The notes below the pieces were generated by a model. The model was not told where the DNA came from and ran no database searches. It saw only the letters and a list, made by a program, of their open reading frames with translations. A stretch of 64,000 nucleotides of DNA from Lachnospiraceae bacterium (GTDB taxonomy: Bacteria > Bacillota > Clostridia > Lachnospirales > Lachnospiraceae): assembly GCA_029338735.1 (NCBI GenBank), contig JAQYAY010000020.1, positions 41,400 to 105,399 of the forward strand. Reading direction: 5' to 3'. Position numbers and translations under genes: made by a program. How positions within the stretch are numbered: position 1 is the stretch's first letter; each line of letters starts with the position of its first letter. Below are positions 14,412 through 25,112 of this stretch, piece after piece.

Positions 14412-15223
14412 AGCAGTACAGGAATTATATATTTGACCTTTACGGAACTCTTATTGATATTGAGACAGATGAAAGCAGTCCCACACTATGGAAAAAGATG
14501 GCAGGACTGTATTCCGTATATGGAGCTGATTACACCTTTAATAAGCTCAGAGCCGGATATGCTGAAATGGTAGTAGAAGAGGAAAGAAGGCTCGGCGAAG
14601 AAACAGGATATAGTTATCCTGAGATAAAGCTGGAAAAGGTATTTGCAAGGCTCTATATTGAGGCAGAAAAAAGGCATGAGTCAGATCTGGTTTTTAATGA
14701 TTGTGACAATCCGGAGCAATTTATGAAAACAGATTTCATCTGCTTTATTTCCAATGCTTTCAGAGTGATGTCTCGTAAAAAATGCCGTTTATATACTTAT
14801 ACTAAGAAGGTTCTTGATACACTTAAGGGAAGAGGCTGCGGGATTTATCTTCTTTCCAATGCACAACGTATCTTTACAATGCCTGAGATAGAGCAGACCG
14901 GTATAGCACCATATTTTAATAAGATCTATATTTCTTCAGACTTCGGTGCGAGAAAACCAGAGCCTGCATTCATGCAGAAGCTCCTGTCAGACAGTGGCCT
15001 GAAGACAGAGGACTGCGTAATGGTCGGAAATGACTACGATTCCGATATAGGAATCGCAGCAGCAGTCGGAATGGACAGCATATTCTTAAATACTTTTAAC
15101 CTCTCAGAACAGGAACGGATCAGCCGCCTTGAGGTAATGCGAAAGCGGGTCGGAAAACCTGCTTATACTCCTGTACTTACTGTAGAGGATGGGGATATAG
15201 GTGAGATTCTGAAATCAGAATGA
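14408..15223 (+). CDS. HAD-superfamily hydrolase
   Basis: The 271-residue protein has HAD motif I IFDLYGTLID (8-17; the usual second Asp is Tyr, DLYGT, so the +2 acid is missing as in haloacid-dehalogenase-like members). Motif II is YLLSNAQ, motif III is GARKPEP, and motif IV is VMVGNDYDSDIGIA. A helical cap of about 100 residues (20-120) places it in subfamily I. It probably removes phosphate or halide from a small molecule. It overlaps the membrane protein gene by 4 bp. The large cap and lack of neighbours with a pathway prevent a substrate guess. Confidence 0.82.
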   Translation: MKQYRNYIFDLYGTLIDIETDESSPTLWKKMAGLYSVYGADYTFNKLRAGYAEMVVEEERRLGEETGYSYPEIKLEKVFARLYIEAEKRHESDLVFNDCDNPEQFMKTDFICFISNAFRVMSRKKCRLYTYTKKVLDTLKGRGCGIYLLSNAQRIFTMPEIEQTGIAPYFNKIYISSDFGARKPEPAFMQKLLSDSGLKTEDCVMVGNDYDSDIGIAAAVGMDSIFLNTFNLSEQERISRLEVMRKRVGKPAYTPVLTVEDGDIGEILKSE

Positions 15224-15286
15224 GGCTGTTGTCTTCATGGACGGAGATAAAGGGCACCAGGTCATTTACAAGTAATCGTCATATAT

Positions 15287-15315
15287 TTGAAAATCTGTTC
15301 GACTTATGGTAAAGT
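15287..15315 (+). promoter_or_regulatory. Putative promoter of proA
   Basis: TTGAAA (15287-15292) and TAAAGT (15310-15315) are 17 bases apart. The predicted start near 15322 fits the internal ATG 15358 as the true proA start. Confidence 0.45.
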
Positions 15316-15357
15316 ATTTAGGCTTACATGAGTCGGACTTTTTTATTGGAGAAATAT

Positions 15358-16599
15358 ATGACGATTGAAGAAATATGCAGAGCTGCATATGAAAATAAGT
15401 ATGTGACGGCAAAGCTCGGGACAACAGAGAAAGATGATCTGATAGATCGCGCTGCGGATGATCTGGTAAAAAATACAGATGAAATACTAAAAGCCAATGA
15501 TATAGATATGAAGAATGGCGCAGGGCGAGGCATGGCTAAGGGGCTTCTTGACAGGCTGCATCTGACTGCTGAGCGAATAAAGGGAGTAGCTGATGGCATG
15601 AGACAGGTTGCCGATCTTCCTGATCCAGTAGGTGAGGTCACGAAGATGTGGAAGCGTCCGAATGGCCTCATGATCGGACAGAAGAAGGTGCCTATGGGAG
15701 TCATAGGAGTCATATACGAGGCCAGGCCAAATGTGACAGCTGATGTATTTTCCTTGTGCTTTAAGACTGGTAATACCGTGATTCTTCGTGGTGGTTCAGC
15801 AGCTGCAAATACGAATAAGGCAATAGTCGATTCTCTGCATGAGTCGCTTCAGGCAGCGGGCCTTCCTGATGAGTGTGTGCTCTATATCGAGGACACTTCT
15901 CATGAATCAGTGAATGAATTCATGAAGATGGACAAATATGTGGATCTGCTGATCCCTCGTGGCGGAGCCGGTCTTATCAGAAGTGTCGTGGAGAATTCCA
16001 CGATTCCTGTGATAGAGACAGGGACAGGCAACTGCCATATCTATGTGGATGAATATGCAGACATAGATATGGCTCTTCGTATCACAGACAATGCGAAGAC
16101 CCAGAGAATCGGAGTCTGCAACGCGGCTGAGTCTCTTGTAGTTCATGAAAAAATAGCTCCGGTATTTCTTCCGAAGCTCGCTGAACTATTTAAAGGACGC
16201 GTGTCACTTTTTGCAGACGAGCAGGCAAGAAAGTATCTCGCTGATTCGTATGAAGCTACAGATGAGGACTTCGGCAGGGAATACCTTGACTACAAAATGT
16301 CTGTAAAGACTGTAGCAGATATTGATGAGGCAATCCGTCATATCAATCACTACAATACAGGCCATTCAGAGGCAATCATTACTGAGAACTATACGAATGC
16401 GCAGAAGTTCCTCGATGAGATTGATGCAGCCTGTGTGTATGTGAATGCATCGACGAGGTTTACAGATGGCAATGAATTCGGTTTCGGAGCAGAAATTGGC
16501 ATCAGTACTCAGAAGCTGCATGCGAGAGGACCGATGGGACTCGACGCGCTGCTCTCGAGCAAATATATAATATATGGAAATGGACAGATCAGAGAGTAA
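15358..16599 (+). CDS. proA: Glutamate-5-semialdehyde dehydrogenase
   Basis: I start at ATG 15358, preceded by TTGGAGAA, giving 413 residues, normal for ProA. The protein is an aldehyde-dehydrogenase fold with [18 protein letters not shown], the NADPH-binding [14 protein letters not shown], the catalytic-Cys segment [14 protein letters not shown], and the C-terminal [18 protein letters not shown]. It reduces gamma-glutamyl phosphate to glutamate semialdehyde in proline synthesis. The partner kinase gene proB, often adjacent, is not in the window. The 3' end overlaps the longest miaB ORF by 26 bases. Confidence 0.95.
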   Translation: MTIEEICRAAYENKYVTAKLGTTEKDDLIDRAADDLVKNTDEILKANDIDMKNGAGRGMAKGLLDRLHLTAERIKGVADGMRQVADLPDPVGEVTKMWKRPNGLMIGQKKVPMGVIGVIYEARPNVTADVFSLCFKTGNTVILRGGSAAANTNKAIVDSLHESLQAAGLPDECVLYIEDTSHESVNEFMKMDKYVDLLIPRGGAGLIRSVVENSTIPVIETGTGNCHIYVDEYADIDMALRITDNAKTQRIGVCNAAESLVVHEKIAPVFLPKLAELFKGRVSLFADEQARKYLADSYEATDEDFGREYLDYKMSVKTVADIDEAIRHINHYNTGHSEAIITENYTNAQKFLDEIDAACVYVNASTRFTDGNEFGFGAEIGISTQKLHARGPMGLDALLSSKYIIYGNGQIRE

Positions 16600-18070
16600 T
16601 ATCTCTTTTAGTAGAAAATATATGAGTGAATTTGAATACAAAGGTTCTCTCTCGGCCGTCACGACCGATATCCCAGTTACAGAGCCCCAGAGACAGTACT
16701 ACTTTATGGGTAAAGTGAAGGAAATAGTTGGTGAGAAAACAAGAGACCTGGGAAGGCCTCTTACTTTTCATGTGACGACATTCGGATGTCAGATGAATGC
16801 CAGGGATTCTGAGAAGCTTCGCGGAATCCTCTTAAAATGCGGATATACAGAGAAGGATGATGAAGATGCAGACCTTGTGCTCTACAATACCTGTACAGTC
16901 AGGGAGAATGCTGATAATAAGGTCTTCGGCAGACTCGGAGTCCTTCATGGATATAAGAAGAAAAACAAGGAGATGCTAATCGGCCTCTGTGGCTGCATGG
17001 CTCAGGAGTCACCTGTCATAGAGAAGATCAGGAAGAGCTATCCGTTTGTCGATATGGTCTTCGGCACGCATAATGTCTATATGCTTGCCGAGATCCTCTA
17101 CGAGAGGCTTACTGAGGATAAGAAGATTGTTGATGTAAGGGATAAGGCAGACCAGATAGTAGAGAATCTGCCGCTTGAGAGAAAGTACTCATTCAAGTCC
17201 GGAATCAATATCATGTTTGGCTGTGACAATTTCTGCAGTTACTGCATCGTGCCATATGTCAGAGGACGTGAGAGAAGCCGTGAGCCGGAAGCCATTATTG
17301 ATGAGATAAAGAGACTCGTGGCCGATGGTGTGATAGAGGTAATGCTCCTCGGACAGAATGTCAATTCATATGGCAAGGGACTTGATGAGCAGATCAGCTT
17401 TGCAGATCTCCTCCGCAGGGTAAATGAGATTGACGGGCTTAAGAGAATCCGTTTCATGACATCACACCCGAAGGACCTGTCAGATGATCTGATAGATGCG
17501 ATGGCAGAATGTGATAAGGTATGCAATCACCTGCATCTGCCACTTCAGTCAGGAAGTGACAGAATCCTAAAGGACATGAACCGTCATTATACTAAGGAGA
17601 AGTACCTTACTCTAGTTGATAAGATAAGGAACAGGATCCCTGATATCGCCCTGACAACAGATATTATTGTGGGGTATCCGGGTGAGACAGAGGGAGACTT
17701 CGAAGAGACGATGGATGTCGTGAAGCGTGTACAGTACGACTCAGCATTTACTTTTATCTATTCGAAGAGAAGCGGGACACCAGCAGCAAGACGCGATGAC
17801 CAGATACCTGAGGAAGTGATAAAGGACAGATTTGACAGACTCCTTGCAGAGGTCAGAAGTGACGGTGAGAAGAAGGCACAGGCACTTACGGGACAGACTC
17901 TTCCGGTTCTTGTCGAAGAAGTAAATAAGCAGGATAAATCACTTGTTACCGGACGTCTCACGAATAACAGCGTAGTGCATCTGCCGGGTGATGAGTCACT
18001 GATAGGCCAGATAGTGGATGTGAAGTTAAGAGAGTGTAAGGGGTTCTATTATTTAGGGGATAGGATTTAG
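16574..18070 (+). CDS. miaB: tRNA-2-methylthio-N6-dimethylallyladenosine synthase
   Basis: This methylthiotransferase has the N-terminal UPF0004 domain ([30 protein letters not shown], three cluster cysteines), the radical SAM motif in [21 protein letters not shown] (CxxxxxCxxC-type spacing typical of MTTases), [12 protein letters not shown], and a C-terminal TRAM domain. NARDSE and RGRERSR distinguish MiaB from RimO. It adds methylthio groups to i6A37 of tRNAs. Two starts are possible: ATG 16574 inside proA, or ATG 16622, 20 bases after the proA stop; neither has a clear ribosome site. The N-terminal extension of about 60 residues before the first domain is common in Clostridia. Confidence 0.94.
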   Translation: MEMDRSESNISFSRKYMSEFEYKGSLSAVTTDIPVTEPQRQYYFMGKVKEIVGEKTRDLGRPLTFHVTTFGCQMNARDSEKLRGILLKCGYTEKDDEDADLVLYNTCTVRENADNKVFGRLGVLHGYKKKNKEMLIGLCGCMAQESPVIEKIRKSYPFVDMVFGTHNVYMLAEILYERLTEDKKIVDVRDKADQIVENLPLERKYSFKSGINIMFGCDNFCSYCIVPYVRGRERSREPEAIIDEIKRLVADGVIEVMLLGQNVNSYGKGLDEQISFADLLRRVNEIDGLKRIRFMTSHPKDLSDDLIDAMAECDKVCNHLHLPLQSGSDRILKDMNRHYTKEKYLTLVDKIRNRIPDIALTTDIIVGYPGETEGDFEETMDVVKRVQYDSAFTFIYSKRSGTPAARRDDQIPEEVIKDRFDRLLAEVRSDGEKKAQALTGQTLPVLVEEVNKQDKSLVTGRLTNNSVVHLPGDESLIGQIVDVKLRECKGFYYLGDRI

Positions 18071-18111
18071 GGAATAGGGGATAGTGCTAATCCCTTTAAC
18101 AAGGAGACTAC

Positions 18112-18723
18112 ATGATTTCATTCATCGACGGCTACATAGAAGAAGTTTATGACGGAATGATAGTCATAGACCATGATGGTATGGGATTTGAAATGGCCAT
18201 GTCTGGGAATTCTATTTCAAAGCTTCCGACAGACCACAGTCAGGTCCGTATCTATACGCTTCTTAATTTTAATGAGAATACAGGACTCAGTCTCTATGGC
18301 TTTTATGACAGGGAGGAGCGGGATTTCTTTACGCTTCTTACAAGCGTATCAAAGGTCGGGCCGAAGGCTGCCATGGGCGTGCTTTCTGTCATGACACCTG
18401 ATGAGCTGCGTCTGTCGGTCATTGCAGGAGATTCGAAGTCTATATCAAAGGCTCCCGGAGTAGGAACCAAGATGGCGGACAGGATCATTCTCGAACTCAA
18501 GGACAAGATTGATGTGACAGATCTTGCAACAGGCGATGACAGTGGAAGTGAGGCTGTTGAGCTCACGCAGTCATCTGTGAAGAATGATGTGCTGATTGCT
18601 CTTACCGGTATGGGATTTGCTGGCCGTGATGTGCTTTCTGCAATTGAAAAAATCGACGGATCCGAAGATATGGATCTTGATACACTGCTTGGAGAGACGC
18701 TTCGGGTATTAGGGAGTAAGTGA
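18112..18723 (+). CDS. ruvA: Holliday junction branch migration protein RuvA
   Basis: The 203-residue protein has the three RuvA parts. The OB-fold N-domain includes [12 protein letters not shown] and [17 protein letters not shown]. The tandem helix-hairpin-helix region includes [14 protein letters not shown] and [22 protein letters not shown]. The small C-domain ([15 protein letters not shown]) contacts RuvB. It binds four-way junctions as a tetramer and loads RuvB. AAGGAG precedes the ATG. The stop overlaps ruvB (TGATG), so the pair is coupled. No ruvC is nearby; RecU at 39548 is the likely resolvase, as usual in Firmicutes. Confidence 0.96.
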   Translation: MISFIDGYIEEVYDGMIVIDHDGMGFEMAMSGNSISKLPTDHSQVRIYTLLNFNENTGLSLYGFYDREERDFFTLLTSVSKVGPKAAMGVLSVMTPDELRLSVIAGDSKSISKAPGVGTKMADRIILELKDKIDVTDLATGDDSGSEAVELTQSSVKNDVLIALTGMGFAGRDVLSAIEKIDGSEDMDLDTLLGETLRVLGSK

Positions 18724-19715
18724 TGGAGAGAAGAGTTATCACAACTGAAAAGCAGGCTGAAGATATCAAGCCTGAGAATTCGCTCCGTCCGAAGTATCTC
18801 TCTGAATATATCGGACAGGCAAAAATAAAGAAGAGCCTCGGTATCTATATACAGGCTGCAAAGGACAGGGGAGAACCGCTTGACCATGTGTTGTTCTATG
18901 GCCCTCCTGGACTTGGAAAGACCACTCTTTCAGGTATTATAGCCAATGAGATGGGAGTACACGTCAAAATCACTTCAGGACCTGCAATAGCGACTCCTGG
19001 TGATATGGCAGCAATCATCATGGGACTTAAGGAAAATGATATCCTTTTTATTGATGAGATACACCGTCTTAACAGACAGGTGGAAGAGGTGCTCTATCCT
19101 GCAATGGAAGATTTCGCTATAGATATTATGATAGGGAAAGGTCCGACAGCAAAGTCAACTCGTATCTCTGTACCTCATTTTACTCTTGTCGGTGCTACAA
19201 CAAGAGCCGGACTCCTGTCTGCTCCGCTGCGTGACAGGTTCGGAGTCATTTTTCACATGGAGTATTATAGTCCAGAAGAGCTGCAGACTATAATCCTTGC
19301 TTCAGCAAAGAAGCTGGATGTAGAGATAGATGAGAATGGTGCATACGAGATGGCAAAACGATCCCGTGGCACGCCTCGTCTTGCAAACAGACTCTTAAGA
19401 AGAGTGCGTGATATAGCCCAGGTACGTTTCGATGGAGTTATTACGGAAGACGTCGCAGCGAAGAGCCTGGATCTTCTCGAGGTAGATTCGATGGGTCTCG
19501 ACAAGACAGACAGAAAAATCCTGCTTGCGATCCGTGATGCGTTCGACGGCGGCCCGGTCGGCCTTGAGACACTCTCAGCATATGTCGGCGAAGACAAGGG
19601 TACGATCGAAGACGTGACAGAGCCATATCTGGTCCAGACAGGTCTCATCGTCCGCACCCCGAAGGGAAGAGTGCTGACTGAGAAGGCAAAGGACCATCTG
19701 AAAAATAAGTTGTAA
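18723..19715 (+). CDS. ruvB: Holliday junction branch migration ATPase RuvB
   Basis: From ATG 18723 the protein is 330 residues (a GTG three bases earlier is in frame but the ATG overlaps the ruvA stop with GGGAG before it). Motifs: [12 protein letters not shown], Walker A GPPGLGKT (60-67), Walker [11 protein letters not shown], sensor 1 [11 protein letters not shown], arginine finger PLRDRFG, and a winged-helix C-domain with [16 protein letters not shown]. It forms hexamers that drive branch migration with RuvA. Nothing unusual was seen. Confidence 0.97.
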   Translation: MERRVITTEKQAEDIKPENSLRPKYLSEYIGQAKIKKSLGIYIQAAKDRGEPLDHVLFYGPPGLGKTTLSGIIANEMGVHVKITSGPAIATPGDMAAIIMGLKENDILFIDEIHRLNRQVEEVLYPAMEDFAIDIMIGKGPTAKSTRISVPHFTLVGATTRAGLLSAPLRDRFGVIFHMEYYSPEELQTIILASAKKLDVEIDENGAYEMAKRSRGTPRLANRLLRRVRDIAQVRFDGVITEDVAAKSLDLLEVDSMGLDKTDRKILLAIRDAFDGGPVGLETLSAYVGEDKGTIEDVTEPYLVQTGLIVRTPKGRVLTEKAKDHLKNKL

Positions 19716-19738
19716 TATTTCCGAAATATCTTTATAAT
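19710..19738 (+). promoter_or_regulatory. Promoter of zapA operon
   Basis: TTGTAA (19710-19715) and TATAAT (19733-19738) are 17 bases apart, overlapping the ruvB stop and 39 bases before the zapA ATG. Confidence 0.6.
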
Positions 19739-19776
19739 AGGGAGTAGTTTATTTTTACCTGTGAAGGAGACAGAGA

Positions 19777-20235
19777 ATGTCTGCGAAAAAGAGTACGACA
19801 GTAGTAATTGGCGGCAGAGTATATACCCTGAGCGGATTTGAGGATGAGGATTATCTGCAGCGCGTAGCCACATATATAAATAGCAAGCTGGACGAGTTCA
19901 CCAAGATGGATTCATACCGCAAGTCCAATGCAGATCAGAAGGCGCTTGTACTGGAACTGAATATAGCTGATGATTATTTCAAGATGAAGGAGAAGGCATC
20001 AGATCTCGAGACTCAGGTCTCACAGAAGGACAAGGAGCTCTATGACCTCAAGCATCAGCTGATCACGAATCAGGTAGACAAAGAGGATCTGTCAGAGCGT
20101 GAAGAGGCTCTGCAGAAGGAGAATCAGGAGCTAAAGGCCATAAAGGAGAAGCTCGAAGCCTCACTTGCGGACGCACTCCTGGGACCAGTCAGTGAAGACG
20201 AAGACGAAGAGAAAGCTGACAAAAAGAAAAAGTAA
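19777..20235 (+). CDS. zapA: Cell division protein ZapA
   Basis: The 152-residue protein has a ZapA N-domain: TTVVIGGRVYTLSGFEDEDYLQRVATYINSKL is the standard strand-strand-helix opening. A long coiled coil (about residues 45-130) and an acidic/lysine tail follow. ZapA dimerises and crosslinks FtsZ filaments at the division site. Typical ZapA is 85-110 residues, so the coiled coil and tail here are extended, as often in Clostridia. AAGGAG precedes the start. The U32 gene follows after 2 bases. Confidence 0.9.
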   Translation: MSAKKSTTVVIGGRVYTLSGFEDEDYLQRVATYINSKLDEFTKMDSYRKSNADQKALVLELNIADDYFKMKEKASDLETQVSQKDKELYDLKHQLITNQVDKEDLSEREEALQKENQELKAIKEKLEASLADALLGPVSEDEDEEKADKKKK

Positions 20236-20237
20236 TT

Positions 20238-22346
20238 ATGAAAAGAAAACTGGAAGTTCTTGCTCCGGCAGGTGACCTTGAGACACTTCGAACAGCGGTC
20301 ATTGCGGGAGCAGATGCAGTATATTTTGGAGGAGAGGCATTCGGGGCACGTGCATATGCCGCGAATTTTTCATTTAATGATGCCGAAAAGGGCATTTCTT
20401 TTGCACATTCAAGAGGAGCCAGGACATATCTCACAGTCAATACCCTGCTTAAGAGTCTGGAAATAGAAAAAAAAGTCTATTCATATCTCAAGGATTACTA
20501 TAATGCAGGAATAGATGCAGTTCTGGTGCAGGATATCGGACTCATGCAGCTGATCCGTGCATATTTTCCTGAATTACATCTGCATATTTCGACTCAGGCA
20601 AATGTGACATCGGAGTATGGTGCTTTATTTTTTAAAAACCTGGGAGCATCCCGGGTGGTGCTTGCACGTGAGCTTTCCCTGAAAGAGATAAAACAGATTC
20701 ATGATACTGTGGATATAGAGCTGGAATGCTTTGCACATGGCGCCCTATGCGTGTCGTATTCAGGACAGTGCCTTATGAGCTCAATGATCGGCGGCAGGAG
20801 CGGCAACAGAGGCAGATGTGCCCAGCCATGCAGAAAATGCTATGAGCTCCTGGATTCAGATAAGAAAAAAAGGAATCTGCCAGGTAAATATCCTATCAGC
20901 ATGAAGGACCTATGTACAATAGAGGACGTGCAGGCTTTATATGATGCGGGCGCATCGTCTCTCAAGATCGAAGGCCGCATGAAGTCTAAGGAATATGTGG
21001 CTTCAGTTGTCTCGGCATACAGGATGGCAGCAGATCAGGTAATGGCAGGAGAAAAGACATATGATCCCGGGTCACTAAAGAGTGCTGTTCTTGGTGCCGG
21101 CACCCGTGGCGGAAGTACAGATGGATATCTGCGCAGACATAATGGATCTGATATGATAAGCTTGGTCGATTCATCTTTTTCATCTGATGGTCCGACATCA
21201 ATACTGACATCTGAAAATAAGGTAAGGGCAGCCGCGCACTTTACGGCAAGGGTCGGAGAGAAGCTGTCTATTACAATTTCTGATGGAGAGAAAGAGACAA
21301 CGGCACAGGGCCCTGTAGTAGAAAAAGCAAAAAAGCCCAGGGATGTCGCTTCTGAAGTAAAGGATAAAATAGTAAAGACCGGTGATGAAAGAATTGAAAT
21401 CACAGATGTGTCAGTCGATGCTGACGCTGATTCTTTTATCCCTATGAGTCTTGTGAAGAGCCTGAGACGTGAAGCTGTACAGAGTTTCCTGGGTGGAATT
21501 ACGGTTTTAAGAGACGAGCCGCTTCCGTTTGAACCATTCAGATCCAATAAGCATGATATGATAACGGGACAGCCTATGCTTGTGACATGCATGACGCAGG
21601 AGCAGTTAAGAACCGTAGCTGGACAGCTCTCTGCAAATGACATCATAGGAATTGACTATGATCTGTATTCCCTTATGGATGTGGATGCCCTGAAGCAGAT
21701 TGATCAGAATAAATATCTGTGTCTTCCGGAAATTTTTAGAAGCGACAGGATGCCTGAGATCGATGAGATGATTTTTGACGGCTTTATCATTTCATCATAT
21801 GATGAGATAGAATATGTGCATGAGAAATATCCATCCATTCCTTGTATCTATGACTACAGGCTATATTCGTGGTCAGACAGAAGCAGGGCAGAGCTTTTAT
21901 CTTTTGGAGCAGAATATATTTCTGCATCAGTAGAACTGAATGAGAAGGAACTGGCTCATCTGGATAATAGCAGTTCGTTTATCTGTGTCTATGGCAGGAC
22001 ACCTGTCATGTATATGGCCAACTGCTCTCATAAGAACAGTGTGGGATGCGATAAGCGCAGAGAAGTGCTATACTTGAAGGACGAGAGAAAGGCTGACTTC
22101 CCTGTCATGAATCTCTGCAGCAGCTGTACCAATGTGGTATACAACAGTCTGCCGACATCGCTTCTTCCTTTTACAGGACAGATTAGTGATATGGGATTTG
22201 CCGGGTGGCGGTTTGACTTTACGATAGAGAATGCAGATGAAGTATCAGAGGTTCTGAATACTTTTAAAAGAAATATCAGTGAGAATGGGGCGGATGACGT
22301 CAGTTGCCATGTGACCCGTGGACATTTTCACAGAGGAGTGTCATAG
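20238..22346 (+). CDS. U32-family protein (peptidase U32 / RlhA-TrhP-like) with C-terminal extension
   Basis: The 702-residue protein opens LEVLAPAGDLETLRTAV and contains GADAVYFGGEAFGARAYAAN and the U32 signature region ELECFAHGALCVSYSGQCLMSS. A cysteine set (GRSGNRGRCAQPCRKCY) follows, and a later CGSSC-like set (NLCSSCTNVVYNS) near 610. U32 proteins with such Cys sets include tRNA/rRNA hydroxylases TrhP and RlhA, which use prephenate and an Fe-S cluster. RNA hydroxylation is thus as likely as proteolysis. A DUF3656-like middle region (about 370-450) is typical of the long Clostridia form. No strong ribosome site is visible; coupling from zapA is likely. Confidence 0.85.
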   Translation: MKRKLEVLAPAGDLETLRTAVIAGADAVYFGGEAFGARAYAANFSFNDAEKGISFAHSRGARTYLTVNTLLKSLEIEKKVYSYLKDYYNAGIDAVLVQDIGLMQLIRAYFPELHLHISTQANVTSEYGALFFKNLGASRVVLARELSLKEIKQIHDTVDIELECFAHGALCVSYSGQCLMSSMIGGRSGNRGRCAQPCRKCYELLDSDKKKRNLPGKYPISMKDLCTIEDVQALYDAGASSLKIEGRMKSKEYVASVVSAYRMAADQVMAGEKTYDPGSLKSAVLGAGTRGGSTDGYLRRHNGSDMISLVDSSFSSDGPTSILTSENKVRAAAHFTARVGEKLSITISDGEKETTAQGPVVEKAKKPRDVASEVKDKIVKTGDERIEITDVSVDADADSFIPMSLVKSLRREAVQSFLGGITVLRDEPLPFEPFRSNKHDMITGQPMLVTCMTQEQLRTVAGQLSANDIIGIDYDLYSLMDVDALKQIDQNKYLCLPEIFRSDRMPEIDEMIFDGFIISSYDEIEYVHEKYPSIPCIYDYRLYSWSDRSRAELLSFGAEYISASVELNEKELAHLDNSSSFICVYGRTPVMYMANCSHKNSVGCDKRREVLYLKDERKADFPVMNLCSSCTNVVYNSLPTSLLPFTGQISDMGFAGWRFDFTIENADEVSEVLNTFKRNISENGADDVSCHVTRGHFHRGVS

Positions 22347-23701
22347 TGATTCATCTGATCACAGAGGTCTCAAGACTGACCTTTATCATCATATTCGCAA
22401 TTTTTACCTATGACTGCTTTGCAGCGCTTCGGGTTGAACGACGCGGAGAAGATTCTACAAAGCTGTACAGCAGGCAGAAGGCAATGATTTATCTGTTCCT
22501 GATCAATGGTAATCTGCTCCTGTTCCTGAACACCGAGGAGCCGAAGATATTCATCATGATGCTGGCAGAGATCATTTTTACAGTGATTGCGACTATCATC
22601 TACAACAAGATATATGAGAGTGCGAGCAAGGCAGTAGTGAACAACATGTGCATGCTTCTGTCAATCGGATTTATCATGCTGACCCGTCTGGATCAGGCCA
22701 AGGCCCTGAAACAGCTGCTCTTTGCATGTATCGCTCTTATTATCACGTGCTTTATTCCGCTTTTCCTTGGCAATGTAAGGCTGATCAAGGGACTGAAGCT
22801 GTTTTATATAGTGGCGGGTATTCTGCTGCTTGGAATTGTTGCAGTAGCAGGTGGCACTACCTACGGAGCAAAGATCAATATAAGTGTAGGTGGCCTTGCA
22901 ATTCAGCCATCTGAATTTGTAAAGATTCTGATGGTCCTTTTCATTGCATGCATGCTTTACAAGGATGTGTCGAGAAAACAGGTATTTACAACAGTTATTC
23001 TGTGCTGTATCCTGATCCTTATCCTTGCATATTCAAGAGACCTGGGGAATGCAATGATCTTTTTCCTTACAATGCTTGTCATGATATATGCGGCAACACA
23101 GAAGCCGGTATATCTGCTGGGCGGAGCAGGACTTTTTGCAATAGCGGCCTTTATCGGTTATTTTGCCTTTGCCCATGTGAGGACAAGAGTCATAGCATGG
23201 AAGGATCCTATCGCAGTTGTTGACGGGGCAGGATATCAGATCAGCCAGTCGCTCTTTGCCATTGGCTCAGGTGGGTGGTTCGGTACAGGACTGTATCAGG
23301 GGATGCCGAAGAGGATTCCTGTGGTTACTACGGACTTTATATTTTCTGCAATATCAGAAGAGCTTGGAGGACTGTTTGCCCTGTGCCTGATCTTTATCTG
23401 TATTGCGAATTTCATGATGTTTTTCAATATAGCTCTCACCATAAAGAACAGATTCTATAAGATAATAGCTATAGGACTCGGGGCACTTTATGCCTCACAG
23501 GCCTTTACTACCCTTGGCGGAGTCACGAAGTTCATTCCGTCGACTGGTGTCACACTTCCTCTGATCAGCTACGGAGGAAGCTCGCTGATGGCCACAATGC
23601 TAATGTTTGCAATGGTTGAAGGACTATATCAGTACAGGGGAGAAAAGGAAGAAACTTATGAGACAGAGACGAGATATACAAGACAGGACAGAAGAGCCTG
23701 A
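22346..23701 (+). CDS. FtsW/RodA/SpoVE-family lipid II polymerase (SEDS)
   Basis: The start is GTG 22346, overlapping the previous TAG with GAGGAG eight bases upstream; it gives 451 residues. About ten membrane helices are present. Conserved SEDS segments are seen: INISVGGLAIQPSEFVKILM, SRDLGNAMIFF (with the catalytic-type Asp), YQISQSLFAIGSGGWFGTGLYQGMPKRIPVVTTDFIFSAISEELGG, and PSTGVTLPLISYGGSS. It polymerises lipid II into glycan with its partner PBP, encoded next. Two extra N-terminal helices precede the usual core. Which process it serves (division, elongation or sporulation) cannot be told. Confidence 0.9.
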   Translation: MIHLITEVSRLTFIIIFAIFTYDCFAALRVERRGEDSTKLYSRQKAMIYLFLINGNLLLFLNTEEPKIFIMMLAEIIFTVIATIIYNKIYESASKAVVNNMCMLLSIGFIMLTRLDQAKALKQLLFACIALIITCFIPLFLGNVRLIKGLKLFYIVAGILLLGIVAVAGGTTYGAKINISVGGLAIQPSEFVKILMVLFIACMLYKDVSRKQVFTTVILCCILILILAYSRDLGNAMIFFLTMLVMIYAATQKPVYLLGGAGLFAIAAFIGYFAFAHVRTRVIAWKDPIAVVDGAGYQISQSLFAIGSGGWFGTGLYQGMPKRIPVVTTDFIFSAISEELGGLFALCLIFICIANFMMFFNIALTIKNRFYKIIAIGLGALYASQAFTTLGGVTKFIPSTGVTLPLISYGGSSLMATMLMFAMVEGLYQYRGEKEETYETETRYTRQDRRA

Positions 23702-25112
23702 ACAGAAGAATAAAAAGCATCATTCGTTGAATGTTGAGGCGAGTGTTATTACATATGTTTTTCTGGCACTATTTCTGTGTCTGATTGCATATTTCATTTA
23801 CTTCATGGCTTTTAAAAGCGAGGATTTTATAAATAATCCCGCCAACCCTCGTGTGAAGGGTTTCGAGAAGCTTGTGGTACGTGGAGAGATAAAGGCGGCT
23901 GATGGTACGGTCCTTGCAAGAACTGTGACCAGCAATGGCAAGGAAGTCCGTGAATATCCGAAGGGAAGAGAATATGCCCATGTGGTCGGATTCAATTCAA
24001 ATGGAATGAGTGGCATAGAGTCAGACAAGAGCTTCTATATGCTGAGATCGCATGCATTTATCCTTGAGAGGGTAATGAACGATCTGAGGGATCAGAAGAA
24101 TCCCGGCGACAATTTGGTGACATCTCTTGATACGAAGCTGCAGGATGTGGCATACAATGGAATGGGAAGCTATAGAGGTGCAGCAGTTGCGATTGACTGT
24201 GAGACAGGAGGCATTCTGGCAATGGTTTCAAAGCCGGATTTTGATCCGAATACAGTTGATGCCAACTGGAAAAGCCTGTCATCAAGTGAGGATTCGGCAC
24301 TTCTGAACCGTGCGACGCAGGGTCTATATCCGCCAGGGTCTACCTTTAAGATAATCACAGCGCTGTCGTATCTGAAGAATGGCGGCAAGCTGACTGATAC
24401 ATTTGACTGCAATGGTTCATATACTCAGGACGGATATACTATTCACTGCTATGGTGGTGAAGTACATGGCAGGCAGACATTCAGGCAGGCATTTGGCAAT
24501 TCATGCAATGTCGCTTTTTCACAGGTCGGACTGTCACTCCCGAAAGGCGCACTGAAGAACACTGCTAATGAGTTCTATTTCAATAAGAGAATTCCTGCTG
24601 ATTTTTCCAATGTGAATAAGAGTCAGTTCACGCTGAAGAGTTCAGACAACGACGCAATGGTCATGCAGACATCCATCGGTCAGGGCAATACTCTGGTGAC
24701 GCCTCTTCATATGGCACTCATCTGTGAGGCAGTCTGCAATGACGGAATCATGAAGACACCTTTCCTAGTTGATCATATAGAAAATGACGGTGGAAGCCTC
24801 GTGAGAAATCATATAGATTCTGAACAGAGACTCTGTACCGCAAGCGAAGCCAGGACGCTTCGCCGTCTCATGAGATATGTGGTGACGGATGGTACTGGAA
24901 GAGTCGTGAATTCTTCTGCCTATACTGCATATGGAAAGACAGGTACAGCAGAGTTTTCGTCCAACAAGAACGAAGCCCATTCATGGTTTGTCGGATTTGC
25001 AAAAAAAGGCGAGAAAAAAATCGCTGTAGCTGTTATAATGGAAGGAGCAGGTGCAGGTTCTTCACATGCTGCACCACTGGCACGTAGTTTGTTTGAGACG
25101 TATTTGCGATGA
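23658..25112 (+). CDS. Penicillin-binding transpeptidase (class B, PbpA-like)
   Basis: I use ATG 23658 (GGAAGAA upstream), giving 484 residues and a 44-base overlap with the SEDS gene; an earlier ATG 23607 lacks a site. One membrane anchor (about 30-55) is followed by a short pedestal with VVRGEIKAADGTVLA, and a transpeptidase domain with SxxK in PPGSTFKIITA, SCN in FGNSCNVAF, and KTG in YGKTGTAEFSS. Residues HSWFVGFA follow as usual. It crosslinks peptidoglycan made by the adjacent FtsW/RodA-type protein. The lack of a large dimerisation domain is normal for Clostridia PbpA-like proteins. Confidence 0.93.
   Translation: MRQRRDIQDRTEEPEQKNKKHHSLNVEASVITYVFLALFLCLIAYFIYFMAFKSEDFINNPANPRVKGFEKLVVRGEIKAADGTVLARTVTSNGKEVREYPKGREYAHVVGFNSNGMSGIESDKSFYMLRSHAFILERVMNDLRDQKNPGDNLVTSLDTKLQDVAYNGMGSYRGAAVAIDCETGGILAMVSKPDFDPNTVDANWKSLSSSEDSALLNRATQGLYPPGSTFKIITALSYLKNGGKLTDTFDCNGSYTQDGYTIHCYGGEVHGRQTFRQAFGNSCNVAFSQVGLSLPKGALKNTANEFYFNKRIPADFSNVNKSQFTLKSSDNDAMVMQTSIGQGNTLVTPLHMALICEAVCNDGIMKTPFLVDHIENDGGSLVRNHIDSEQRLCTASEARTLRRLMRYVVTDGTGRVVNSSAYTAYGKTGTAEFSSNKNEAHSWFVGFAKKGEKKIAVAVIMEGAGAGSSHAAPLARSLFETYLR

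Noticed and set aside
20986..21646. Minus-strand open frames opposite the U32 gene
   Set aside because: Low-complexity, Ser/Ala-rich shadows without a start site or known motif.
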